Source: Thelonectria olida (lineage: Eukaryota > Ascomycota > Sordariomycetes > Hypocreales > Nectriaceae). From it: a stretch of DNA of 64,000 bases. Each line of letters begins with the position of its first letter. Positions within the stretch are counted from its first letter, which is position 1. The position numbers and the translations under genes were made by a program. This document shows positions 21,638-32,084 of this stretch, piece after piece. The notes below the pieces were generated by a model, which was not told the origin of the DNA, did no database searches, and was given only the letters and a program-made list of their open reading frames with translations. The stretch covers positions 248,001-312,000 of the forward strand of contig JAGPYM010000026.1 of assembly GCA_020736575.1 (NCBI GenBank), in the 5' to 3' direction.

Positions 21638-24600
21638 TCACTCTACCTCTGCCCACATCATCTTCAACTGTATAAGCTGCATCACATCGCTCGGGTTATT
21701 CGCATTCGCCATGCCCGTCTGCATATTGTTCATCATCTGCGCACTCGTAGCCCCATGCTCCGTCTCATAGTACCCCAACGAACTGTTCCCATGCAAATAC
21801 CCATCCGTCGTCCCCGACAAACTCGCCATGCTGTTCATGCCCTGGTACATGATGGACAGTTGCCCCTGGTTCATTGCCTGCATCATCCGCATCTCCCTCA
21901 TCCCCTCGATGTATATGATCTGCGGTCTGGTGGCATTGTACACATCCATTCGACGCGTACCAAACGCCTTGAACTCTTCTACCGCAGCTTCGGACTCGGG
22001 TGATCCCGGTTCGCCGGCTTTGCACACCTCGAGCCACATCTTGCGGATGCGCGGCGACCAGAACTGGCAGATGAGAGCGCGCTCATCCGTCACGCCCTTG
22101 ACGGGCATGGAGCTGGCGAGCGGCGTGTCGCTCACAACACTCAGCCAGCAATCTTGACACGCCAGGAGTTCACCATATGCCCACCACTTGCCCGCTCTGA
22201 TGGCGTTGATGCCAGGACAGGCCGGCACTCCCGCCCACTTCGTCGCGTAGTCGGAGAAGTGGCTGAAGACTCCCTTGTCCAGCGCCTCGGCGAACCGGTT
22301 CAGGAGGGGGGCGAAGCGGTGGCTTGCCGGACAGAGGCTGCACACAATGTCAATGGTTTGATCCCGCTGTGCCTGCTCAAAGTATTGGGCCACGTTGGTC
22401 GTCTTTAGGATGCCGTTGTAGCACGCCTCGCAGATGTTCAAGTCGCTGCCATTGACTGTCCACCAATTGCCCCGAATGATGCCGTTTGCAGTACACGGCA
22501 CAAGCGGAACAATAACTTCGGCCGCATTCCAGAAAACGCTGAAGTCCCGTTGGTAAATTGCTGCGCCGAGTGCAACGCTCAGTGGAGTCGACGCCAGATC
22601 GCAAGACGCCTCGTCCGTTGGGAAAAGCCTCTCCATCATGGCATCAAAGCCAGTCGCCGTCGATGTTGAGACGTGTGGCTGGAACTCTGGTCCGAACCGC
22701 GTCAAGGCGAGTTTGTCCAGGTAACACGCCTCACATATGCGCATTCCCTTGATCTCTTTGCGCGGGACGAACCACTTGACGGCGTTGCCTCTGAGCTTCG
22801 CGCCTTCACACACGGGCAGCTCGATTCGATGTTTCATACTAGCAACGAAGCCCTCCCAATCGTTATTCTTTGACATCTTTCCCACGGCCGTTGTGAGGTA
22901 CGGCAAGCAAAGATCGCACATCCACTTCTCTTCTGCGACTTGCTGTCGATAAGGTGAGAACCTCGGCTCAAACGCCGTCCCCGCGATACGGTCTTCGTAG
23001 CACGTTTCGCACGCGATAAATCCGTCGATGATGCCCTTTTCCGCCAATCCGTAATATTTCACGCCGTCGGCGGCAGTGGTTTGCACGCGTCCGCGACAGG
23101 CGGGGATTTCTAGACGCCTTGTCATGTAAGCGCGGAGGGCGCTCAAGTCATTGCTGTGCACCGCCTGTGGCCAGAGAATCTCTTTGACGCGTGGGAACCA
23201 AAAGTCGCAAGTGAAACTTGAGCCTTCTGGCTGGGTTATGCGCTCAAACTGGCCTGCAAGAGAAGTCTTCTGGATGTGATCGGTGTAGCATCGTGTGCAG
23301 ATGACGAATGCAGGCATATCCGGCAGACGGTACCAATCAAGGCCGTAGTCGATTCCTCGCGATTCGGGACATTCTAGTATGATATCATTTGGCGGGCCTG
23401 TGGCTCGAATCGGAGCTGGTCTTCGTGGGCCATCATTTTGACTGAATATCCCGGGCTGACGTGTCGAGGCATATGGGTCGGATTGCACGTTGAGATTGTT
23501 CATCTGAGCAGCAAGATTTGAGACAGGGTCTTGCGGTGGTCCGCCCGCCGGTACTCCGGGATTGGGGTTGGGAGGCGCATAGTTCTGGGAAGAGGGAGGC
23601 GGTGGGAAGTAGTTTTGGAAGGCTCCCGTTCCACCACTTTGCGGGCTTTGCGGAGTCTCCCGCTGCGACGGTGCAACTTGCGGTCCTGGCGGCGGAGGAG
23701 GAGGAGGCAAGGTGTCCCAGTTCTGGTTCTCAAAAGGATTCGTAGATGTCTTGGGTGGAGGCTGGGAAGGAGACTCGTGCTGCGATGCTGTCCGCTGTGG
23801 CGGTGCTGCGGGCGGAGGTGGTGGTGGGGTGTAGTAGTTCTGCTGCTCAAAGGGATTCGATGACGTCTGAGAAGGCTGAGATGGAGTAGTCTGCTGCAAT
23901 GGAGTAGTCTGCTGCAATGGAGGTGCCTGCTGTGGTGGTGCTGCTGGTGCTGCTGGTGGAGGAGGTGGTGGTGGCGTGTAGTAGTTCTGCTGCTGCTCAA
24001 AGGGATTTGTCGATGTCTGAGGAGACTGAGGGGGAGGACCCTGTTGAGATGGAGCATTGTATTGCGGTGGTGCTGGAGGGGCATTGTAGTTGTTCTGTTG
24101 CTCAACAGGGTTTGTTGCGGCTACGGATGGAGGCTGAGAAGCTTCATGCTGTGCTGGTGTAGCCTGTTGTGGTGCCGCAGGGGGGGCAGGTGGCGGCGTG
24201 TAGAAGTTCTGCTCAAATGGATTGGTAGGCACCCCAGGAGGAGGCTGCGAGGTGTTCTCTTGTTGGGGTGGTGCAGTTTGATGTGATGGCATAGCCTGCT
24301 GTGGTGGAGGAGGCGGCGGAGTGTGCCAGTTTTGCTGCTCAAACGGATTCGTTTGCAGAGGTGGTGAAGTTGGTTGCGACGGCGTGGCCTGCTGTGGTGG
24401 TGTTGGTGCTGGTGCTGGTGAAGTCTGCCAATTCTGCTGCTCATATGGACTGGTGGATGTCTTGAGAGGAGGCTGAGAAGGAATCTCATATTGCGATGGT
24501 GTAGGCTGTTGCGGTGGTGCAGCCTGGTGGGCTGGTGTAACTTGCTGAGGAGGAGCTAAAGACAGAGAAGGTGCTGAAGGCGGAGGAGGTGGTGTGAAGT

Positions 24601-25615
24601 AATTCTGCTGCTCGATGGGATTGGAAGATGCCGTAGGGGGAGGCTGAAAAGAAGCCTCCTGTTGCAGTGGTCCAGATTGCTGTGGTGAAGAAGGCGGAGG
24701 ATGTGCTGAAGGGGGAGGGGGTGGCGTGAAGTAGTTCTGCTTCTCATTGAGACTGGAGGTGGTCACGGGAGAAGCTTGAGAAGAAATGCCCTGCTGCAAG
24801 GGTGCTGTCTGCTGAGATACTGTCTGCTGAGGTGGTTGTGCCGGAGCGGGCGGTGGAGTGTGGTAGTTTTGCTGCTCAAACGGATTCGTTGCAGGTTTGG
24901 ACGGAGTTTGAGACGGCGTCTCCTGCGGCGATGTCACGCCTGACTGTTGAGGAGCTGGTGCTCCCGGGGGAGGGGGATAGTAATAGGCTTGCTGCTGCTG
25001 GGGATAAGAGTTTGGATGAGCTGGCGGCGGCTGACCATAGGAATGAGTTGGCGGAGCGCCGTAATGATGTTGATACGACGGCGAAGTAGGCATTGAAGTC
25101 GCTGGTGGCGCACCATATTGAGGTTGATATGAAGCTGTCGCAGGGGTAGCACTGGGAGGAGGGGCATTGTACTGTGTTTGGTACGAATAAGGAGCAGGTA
25201 CATTTACAGGTTGGTTTGAAGCATAAGACGTTGACTGTGAATAGCTGTAACCGGGATTCTGGGGTTGTTGATGTTGCTGAGGAGGATACGACTGCTGGCT
25301 ACCTGGAGGAGGATACGACTGCTGGCTTCCGGGATGAGGGGGATACGACGGTTGGGCGCCTTGGGCATTCGGCGGAGGGGGAAAGTAAGGCGCAGAGCCC
25401 GGGTGTGCATACGGAGCATTCTGAGCCGGCGCTCCTTGAGGCGCATACCCATAAGGCGATGCCTGTTGCTGATACGCATTCTGAGGATACTGTTGAGACG
25501 CTTGAGGCGGAGGGGCTTGGTTCTGGTAACGCTGCTGCGGGTTCGTCAGCGAGTTGGCCACGCCGTTAGCCACTCCAACGGCCTCGTCGACGAAGTTTCG
25601 AACAAGCTTCTTCAT
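21638..25615 (-). CDS. Large proline/glutamine-rich protein with NPF repeats and CxxC modules
   Basis: Intronless, 1325 aa; the first ATG is at 25615 (the frame opens slightly earlier at a TTG). Residues about 20-240 are Q/P/Y/A-rich and prion-like, with repeats such as SQQSYPP. Residues about 240-640 carry around ten degenerate repeats of 40-50 aa of the type TNPFEQQNYxTPPPPPP, six with intact NPF (codons near 23729, 23846, 23996, 24212, 24338 and 24875). Residues about 745-1220 hold five Cys modules, each with an aromatic Trp/Tyr stretch, a C-x2-C(Y/W) pair, and in most a later CDxW/CxLC motif, suggesting metal binding. The C-terminus is Met/Gln-rich. NPF motifs bind EH domains of endocytic proteins (Eps15/Pan1/Ede1), so an endocytic or actin-patch scaffold is an inference. 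I do not recognise a named family. Confidence 0.8.
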   Translation of the reverse strand: MKKLVRNFVDEAVGVANGVANSLTNPQQRYQNQAPPPQASQQYPQNAYQQQASPYGYAPQGAPAQNAPYAHPGSAPYFPPPPNAQGAQPSYPPHPGSQQSYPPPGSQQSYPPQQHQQPQNPGYSYSQSTSYASNQPVNVPAPYSYQTQYNAPPPSATPATASYQPQYGAPPATSMPTSPSYQHHYGAPPTHSYGQPPPAHPNSYPQQQQAYYYPPPPGAPAPQQSGVTSPQETPSQTPSKPATNPFEQQNYHTPPPAPAQPPQQTVSQQTAPLQQGISSQASPVTTSSLNEKQNYFTPPPPPSAHPPPSSPQQSGPLQQEASFQPPPTASSNPIEQQNYFTPPPPPSAPSLSLAPPQQVTPAHQAAPPQQPTPSQYEIPSQPPLKTSTSPYEQQNWQTSPAPAPTPPQQATPSQPTSPPLQTNPFEQQNWHTPPPPPPQQAMPSHQTAPPQQENTSQPPPGVPTNPFEQNFYTPPPAPPAAPQQATPAQHEASQPPSVAATNPVEQQNNYNAPPAPPQYNAPSQQGPPPQSPQTSTNPFEQQQNYYTPPPPPPPAAPAAPPQQAPPLQQTTPLQQTTPSQPSQTSSNPFEQQNYYTPPPPPPAAPPQRTASQHESPSQPPPKTSTNPFENQNWDTLPPPPPPPGPQVAPSQRETPQSPQSGGTGAFQNYFPPPPSSQNYAPPNPNPGVPAGGPPQDPVSNLAAQMNNLNVQSDPYASTRQPGIFSQNDGPRRPAPIRATGPPNDIILECPESRGIDYGLDWYRLPDMPAFVICTRCYTDHIQKTSLAGQFERITQPEGSSFTCDFWFPRVKEILWPQAVHSNDLSALRAYMTRRLEIPACRGRVQTTAADGVKYYGLAEKGIIDGFIACETCYEDRIAGTAFEPRFSPYRQQVAEEKWMCDLCLPYLTTAVGKMSKNNDWEGFVASMKHRIELPVCEGAKLRGNAVKWFVPRKEIKGMRICEACYLDKLALTRFGPEFQPHVSTSTATGFDAMMERLFPTDEASCDLASTPLSVALGAAIYQRDFSVFWNAAEVIVPLVPCTANGIIRGNWWTVNGSDLNICEACYNGILKTTNVAQYFEQAQRDQTIDIVCSLCPASHRFAPLLNRFAEALDKGVFSHFSDYATKWAGVPACPGINAIRAGKWWAYGELLACQDCWLSVVSDTPLASSMPVKGVTDERALICQFWSPRIRKMWLEVCKAGEPGSPESEAAVEEFKAFGTRRMDVYNATRPQIIYIEGMREMRMMQAMNQGQLSIMYQGMNSMASLSGTTDGYLHGNSSLGYYETEHGATSAQMMNNMQTGMANANNPSDVMQLIQLKMMWAEVE
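23729..24886 (-). repeat. Degenerate NPFEQQN(Y/W)xTPP tandem repeats in coding sequence
   Basis: Roughly ten units of 120-150 bp recur within the Pro-rich part of the large protein, each containing a version of AATCC(G/T)TTTGAGCAGCAG. Some units have mutated the motif to NPI, NPV, SPY or LNEK while keeping the QQN(Y/W)xTPP tail. Spacers are PQQ/SQ-rich and vary in length. Confidence 0.8.
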
Positions 25616-26361
25616 CGTCGCCTCGGACAATGACGTGCAGCTGTCAGTCGGTAGTTAGAAGACGTGATGATGGGATCGCGACGTGAAGATTGGTCCGCTT
25701 CGCACCAAGTGTCAAGCCAGCGCAAGCCACTTTTCGACGATCCAGAACCTGGATGCAGCTTGAAGGCGGTATTTAATTCCTCCTCGTGCTTGTTTCACCT
25801 TCGTCACTGGGCTTTCAGCCTAGGCTGACTGGCTGCTTGGTCTAGACCGGTCTGGCGCCCTCAGCTGAAAGACTGGCGGCCACTTCAGCGAATGCAACGT
25901 CGTACACGTGCAGGCATGTCCCATGTCGTCTGCGGGGGGCCGAGTTTGTGCTGCAGCGTGAGGGCCGATGGTCCCGAGACGATATATATAGCCCATGGGG
26001 CCGAGAAACCCGAATTAACCGTAATTCTTGTCTCAATTCTTATTTGCTGGGAAGCAGATCTTATCTCCGGATTTGTCCATGTCTGCTGTCTGCCTTGCCC
26101 CAACTGCTAAGTCGGTGTACCTGATTGCCGTACTTCATCACACGTGCCTGATGGAACAGAGTCAAGTAGGACATATTCAACTTCTCTGATTCATCTCAAG
26201 TATACCTGTTTACCTAGCGGCACGAGCTCGCATGCATTTGAACAGCTGCCAATGCCTCTGTGGCGCCGCCTCTGAGAAAAATGCCCCCGTACCGATGAAA
26301 TTGAAGCCTAGGTGCTTCTCAATATCGAATAGACCGACAACTATTTCGTCCTCGCCCCATC
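25616..26361. other. Intergenic region
   Basis: It contains the promoter of the large minus-strand protein and the 3' flank of the HD-domain gene's right-hand neighbour region. A TATATATA stretch occurs near 25983. Short frames on both strands around 25842-26110 are not convincing. Confidence 0.4.
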
Positions 26362-27169
26362 TCAGGGAAAGTTGTTGAAAATCCGATCAAACGTCCTGCC
26401 TCCCACGGCACTGTAGCCCGAGACGTAGTTGTCTCCCCAAGGCTGCATCCAGGTGTCTGCGGTTGTCAATCAGTCGTCTGCCGTACTTTAGGCTCGCACT
26501 CGACTCACCATATGTCGTAGCCGGCTTCGATTGGCACAGCCAAATGAAGGTGCCGTTCAAGCCGTTTCTCATGCCAGTGCTGGGGAACTCCGCCACTACC
26601 GTGTCGTACTCCCTCTTTGTTACACCGAGAACCGGGCCTTGGAAGTCGGAGCCGATGCCTTTGCCCGCAATCTGAACCTCGAATTCCTTATACTGGTAAA
26701 TGCTAGGCAGCGAGTGCAGCGCAATGGCATCCCAAACGAGCTGCACGCGACGCTCGCTCCAGCGCTTTCCGTGTTTGTTGGTCCTGAGAAACTCGCGCGC
26801 AGCAATCGCGCCGTCGACCTCGAAGCGCTTGTCATGGCTCACGAGGAACGAGCCAGGCGTTTGGTCCCAGCCCAGATCGTGCAGCAGGGCGGCGACGGCG
26901 TGGACTTCGAGGTCGACTTTGGCGCGCAGGGTGGCGTTGTGCTGGATGATGAGGGCGCCGAAGAGCCAGCCGCGCATGACATGCTTGTAGACAAAGTCGC
27001 TGCTGTGCTGGAGGGCAAAGGCGTGGGCATCGCGGACAACAGGGGTGTCGATGACGCTCACGCCGGCGATGGTGCGGTGAGGGAGGTTGCTGCCATAAGG
27101 CGATGACTCTACTTGCAAGGCCAGGAGGGCCAGAGTCAAGAGGTGGGTGAGTTTGCGAAATGCCAACAT
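26362..27169 (-). CDS. Secreted HD-domain protein (cyanamide hydratase-like)
   Basis: Exons 26509-27169 and 26362-26456 (52-nt intron) give 251 aa. A hydrophobic signal peptide (LTLALLALQVESS) leads into the HD fold: DAHAFALQHSSDFVYKHVMRGWLFG, then the metal-binding HAVAALLHDLGWD, a HDKRFEVDGA segment and WDAIALHS. The arrangement matches the fungal cyanamide hydratase/Ddi2-type HD family, which uses a zinc or iron centre; most characterised members are cytosolic, so the apparent secretion signal is unusual. The C-terminus WGDNYVSGYS lies after the intron. The true substrate is unknown. Confidence 0.8.
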
Positions 27170-28122
27170 GTTGGGAAGCTGTGAGGGTTGGGCCGTGGCG
27201 TTGAAGGCGTTGCTTGGACTATGAAGTAGGATTCTAGAAGACTGGATGAGCAGCCGTCTTATATAAAAACACGTTTCTTAGTGTCGTCTTGATACGAGGT
27301 CAGAGGATTCACAACACGGGATCATATGCACGGTTATGTAATCTTGCATCGTTTCTGTGAGCCATTCGACCGAAAAAGCAATTTGCGCTCGTTCCCTAGG
27401 TAATCATGATGCCTGCATGAGCGTGAGGTGAACCGAGTCGCATGACCTGTAAGCATAACCTCCGAAGGTCTTCGGATGCTGGAGGAAAGTCGGGCATACA
27501 AGACAACGACCATTTATCAGCACATGAACAGATGCTATCAGCTCAAATGAGAGAACGAATGAAATCCTTGAAGATAGAGCTTAGCAATCAGTTGTGGGAG
27601 TTCATGTTTATCCGATCGAAGGCGGCAATGAACTCGTCTTTGTTCGATGTCTGATTCAAGCCGGCACCGGAGCGGAACCGCATTGTCATGATTCCCTCCA
27701 TCACTCCGAATTGACAGAGGATTACTAATAATGTTGCGCTGAACTGTCTCTTTGGACTGATCTATCTGTTGTTTCAAGATGATGTTCAGACGATAGAAAC
27801 TATAGTCATGTAGCTCCCGTCCGTTAGCATGGAACCCCAAGCCCTGTTTCTGCTCTCTATCTTAATCCAGCATGACAATATCTATCGTTTTGGCTGGTGA
27901 GCCAGTCGGAATGCTCACAGTCTCGACTATGCGCAGCCGCAAAGGACTAAGGCAGTTAACCGTCGCTAGTTTGGTCTGGTCCTACGCCAGAAACATCTCA
28001 CATGTCCAACCTCACTCTTCCCCTCCTTTCGACCACCAGCGCCTTCGAACCTCCAATCTCCCTGCCAAGCTTGACGACACGCAGCACCAGCCTCGTATCT
28101 ACTACTTCGCATAGTATCCGCC
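27170..28122. other. Divergent intergenic region
   Basis: This is the shared upstream region of the HD-domain gene (minus) and the kinase gene (plus). A TATA-like stretch (TTATATAAAA) at about 27258-27267 lies roughly 90 bases before the HD gene ATG. C-rich sequence from 28000 on is probably the kinase 5' leader. No additional gene was seen. Confidence 0.45.
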
Positions 28123-30053
28123 ATGGATGGCCAGCCCCTACGGCCAGCTCGGCAGCCCAAACTTCCCGATCTCGTGCGCGATTCCCAATTGAACGTCAAG
28201 TTCGTACCCTCCGCATCCGGCCCTGTGACGGTCCACCAAAGGGCCACACGATCCGACGTCCGGCGCAGAGTTCTCGTTGAAGAAAGATGGCAACGCCTAA
28301 AGGAGCTGGGCAACGGCTCCTATGGACATGTCTGGCTGGAAGAGTGCGTAGATGGACCCATGAAAGGGAAGCTCCGCGCAGTCAAGGAAATGCGCAAGGA
28401 ACCTGCGTATGCGAGAGAGTTGGAGGCCCTGGTCAAGTTTTCTCACCAAAATGTACTTGAACAAGCCCTGCAAGGAGTGCGTTTCTCTGACCTGGAGTTA
28501 GTACGTCCACTGCTTCGTCGAGTGCTTCGGCTGGTACGAGTCTAGTGAAAACATCTGTATCGCCATGGAGTATCTTGAGCATGGGGACCTTCAAGGACAT
28601 GTAGGGCATCGATTTAAAGAGCCCGAAGTCAAAGAAATTGCCTTTCAGTTGGTCGAGGGTCTCACATACATGCATCGCGATGGCTTCACTCATCGGGACC
28701 TCAAGCCAGCAGTGGGTACCTTATTCCCAACTTCACATGAGCTTACCAGATAACAAGGCTATTGTTTCATAGAACATATTAGTCTATCGACCTGGCCCTC
28801 AGTGGTGGGTCAAAATCGCCGACTTTGGCATCACGAAGCGCGCCGAGCACGACACAACAGCGCTCCGGTCTCTCATCGGCACCCCGGGCTTCTTGGCTCC
28901 GGAAGTCCTAGGCCTCGTCGACTCCGAAGACACCCCGCCGTCTGACTCGTTTACGTACACCAAGGCTGTCGACATGTGGGCTTTAGGCGCAGTGCTGTTT
29001 CTCTTAATGGCTCGAGTCCCAGCCTTTGAATCCCCTCGCCAACTAGCTCACCACGTTCTTCGGAAGCGAGAATTTCCAATGCAGAAGCTCAAGGTGGCAG
29101 GTGCGAGCGATGAGTGTCGCGACTTCATCTTCAAACTGATGATGGCTGATCCTGATGGCCGTCTTAACGTCGAGCATGCTTCTGCCCATTCATGGATTTG
29201 TGGGCTCTCACAAGGCGAGCTCAAGGGAACAATTGGCCCTATGGCCTATGACGTAGCGAAGATGATAAAATTTAGTTCACTAGATCTACCATCTCAAGTC
29301 GACAGTGCAGCCAAATGGAGAACTGCTGGTCGGGAACTACCGAAAGGAAGCATCTTGAAGCCTGTACCCTTGGCAAAACCTAAGGAGACGGCCAAAGAGA
29401 GTACCGCCAGTCCAGAACCATCATGGCAAACCGCCTTCAAGCCTTCACAACCGCCACAGTCATTGTCGACGACAACGTCCGCCTACAGTGCCCAATGGAG
29501 TACCGTCAATCTTGAGCCATCTCAGCAACCCATCTCGAAGCCCTCTTGGTCCCCAGACTCACAGCCTACATCCACGAACAAACCCGAGGGCCATCGCAAA
29601 CAAAACTCTAGCAGCTCTGGAGCATCTAAGAACTTCTTCCCTAAGACCTCGTGGCCACAGAACGAGCGCATATCCAGAGTGAGCGCACCCAATCGCGAGA
29701 CATCTCAGTCGTCGTCTCCTCCAACCAACCCAACCCCAGACAGCGCATTCGCGCCACAGCTGTCGCCGCCAGACTCGTTAAAGTCCTCCATAAACGAAAT
29801 CAGGGAGAGGAATGAAGCCATAAACACATGGAAGAAAAACATTACCAAGCCCTTCCCTTTGCAGACGAATTTCAGTCGTCTCGCGTGGCGGGATCAAAGG
29901 CCGAAGCCTTCCGAACAAGATGAAGCCGCAAAACCACCGCGTCGAGGCTTCGCACTCAGTCCGCCCGTGGAAACACCCCTGGAGGCCTGGCAAGGACCCG
30001 TCGAAGGGCACCCGCACGACAGTCCGATGGGTAAATGGTTAGGCCAGGGTTGA
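28123..30053 (+). CDS. Serine/threonine protein kinase with disordered C-terminal tail
   Basis: Exons 28123-28452, 28502-28711 and 28773-30053 give 606 aa. The kinase domain shows all key elements: the Gly loop LGNGSYGHVWLE, the ATP-anchoring Lys in LRAVKEMRK, HRDLKPANILV (split by the second intron), DFG in KIADFGITKRA, GTPGFLAPEVL and VDMWALGAVLF. The domain ends near residue 300; the remaining half is Ser/Pro/Gln-rich and probably disordered. N-terminal residues 1-50 contain no FHA or other domain. The family resembles the lineage-variable CAMK-like kinases often found near HET/NLR genes in Pezizomycotina; the specific substrate is unknown. The small spacer between the Gly loop and AVK contains DGPMKG, longer than usual but tolerated. 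Confidence 0.88.
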
Positions 30054-32084
30054 TTTGCTTCAGGTTCAATTTGGAAGCTCATTAGACATAGACGAGCCCA
30101 GTCAGTCGTTGAGAAAGAGGGTATCCAAGTACCATCTGCCAACGTTGCCGAAGTATTTGACCAGACAACTTCTTCTCTATGCCACACTCGATGGTCAAAT
30201 CAGCCTGGTTAGAAAGACCGGCCAACTGAAGCCCTCGGCCTAGAACACATCGAAGACTTTGATAGACTTGCAGCATTCTTTTGGTCTGGGGCCAGCGCGT
30301 GGCTAGGACGAGGTCAAACACGCAGGGCCAGTCTTCTCACGAAGAGTCGTCAGATATGCGAGATCTGTAACTTCTGAAGTGCGACATCTATAGCGCAGAG
30401 TCAAGAAATAGGATACTGCTCTCTCGGCTAGGCCGCTTGGCCTGGTGGTCGGAAGTAGACGTCGTCTTGCTCAAGGATGGGATCAATGTAAATGAGGCAC
30501 AGAGCACCTGGTTGCCTAGCCGAGACGATAGTAATTATAGAGCTTGCCTAAGAAATTATAAGTAGTCAATGGTTATCGTGGTTATTTCTGGCTCTCCAGG
30601 ATTTTTGCGTCTTCATCTCGATTGAGCAGTCGATAATTCAGTATCCATTCCATCTTCAATCAGCAACACCAAGAAAAGACGCTCAGCGAACGGAAGTCTC
30701 AGGATATCGTCTGTAGGGGGATTTGAATGAACAATTGGATGGTATAATCATGTGAGTCAGTGGACAAAGCGCGTCGCGAATCCTCCCCCACAACGCCAAG
30801 GCAGAGACTTCAACACAACGACCACCCAACTCCGGATGCCAAGGATACTTCAACTACAACTCAATCTCACCCCAGAATCCCATCTCTCAAAAGTCCCCCA
30901 TATTCCCTGCTTGCCAGAAATCCTTCCCCCACCCTTCAATCCCAAGTATCTCTACAGATGCAACCATTGCACGTCTCAAGCACGTGCTGGCCCCCGACAC
31001 ATCGAACCCAGACAACATCGCTGCATTATCAACACCCCCCCTGCTCCGCAAAGCCGCCGACGTCAATTTCCCACCAATCTCTCAGTTTTGTATTATCATG
31101 CCTTGGAATTACAACCGGGCCGTTTCGTACAAGCGCACGTCTAAGCGTTCTCGCATTAGAGACACTGGCTCTCCACCAAGCCATCCCTCAGATATCGCCA
31201 TCACTACCCCCATTGACGATTTCCCATTCTCAGGCTCACCCGGAAACCGACATTCATGTCGATCCCTCTTCGCGGGCGCACTGAAACGGAACCAAAATGC
31301 GCACAACGGACACCCCTCTCGAAACGGGTAACGGCGCTGGCTGACCTCATCGGCAGGGATGGATTGCATCACCGCCATGCGAGATCAGCACGGCCCGAAC
31401 AGTGGAATCACACAACATGGCGAGAAATCTGAGCCCTACGGTGCTAGGTGCGATCGGAAGAGATAAGAAAGATACTTCAGATCGGAAGATCGTCGAGACT
31501 ACTTTGCCACTGAGGTGATAGATGTTACAGGGTTGTGTTTTTGACGAAATGTAACTCAGTGATGGGACTGACGGCCGGTGTACGATGTTACTCCGACGGC
31601 ACTGTCAACGTACCCAGAAGATAGTCTGTCTGTATTCCTGGGATAGTTCTTGGGCTGAACGACCACACCAGCTGTTATGAAGTCTGAGATCGCAAATCGG
31701 ATTCACAAAGCAGGGACAACCATGCGAGAAACTTCGATCAACGTTCGCGACCGCTCAAATAAGCGTATGGTTAAGCATAACCTAGGGCACATGAACGACC
31801 ATGGATGAAACACAGATGCATGTTCCAGTAGATTTCAATTTTTCAACGTCTTCAACTTGACATGAAGGGATATAAATATTGTACTGACAAAGACGCCCGA
31901 GCCACTCTTCGGCACATCAATTTATTAACGATAGGTTCAGGGTATCGACATCATATCGCCTAGCAACAACTATACAAAACTCGCCATCGGACAAAATACA
32001 TAAAACATCATGATGTAGACACCATTAAAACACCCCACTATGTTATGCCATGTCCAGCAAACTTGTAAACCCAGAAATCAAAAA
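30054..32084. other. Intergenic stretch with one possible small ORF
   Basis: Apart from the small frame listed at 31098, no gene is supported. Sequence at 30750-31330 is C-rich on the plus strand and open in more than one frame, as seen in transcribed leaders or short genes. The last 100 bases are the 3' flank of the sulfate permease. Confidence 0.4.
31098..31331 (+). CDS. Possible small hypothetical protein (77 aa)
   Basis: An ATG-started frame of 77 codons shows pyrimidine-rich third positions like the neighbouring real genes. The product is basic and Ser/Pro-rich (for example SYKRTSKRSRIRDTGSPPSH) and lacks a recognisable domain. The opposite strand is also open, so this could be chance; no homology can be claimed. 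Confidence 0.25.
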   Translation: MPWNYNRAVSYKRTSKRSRIRDTGSPPSHPSDIAITTPIDDFPFSGSPGNRHSCRSLFAGALKRNQNAHNGHPSRNG

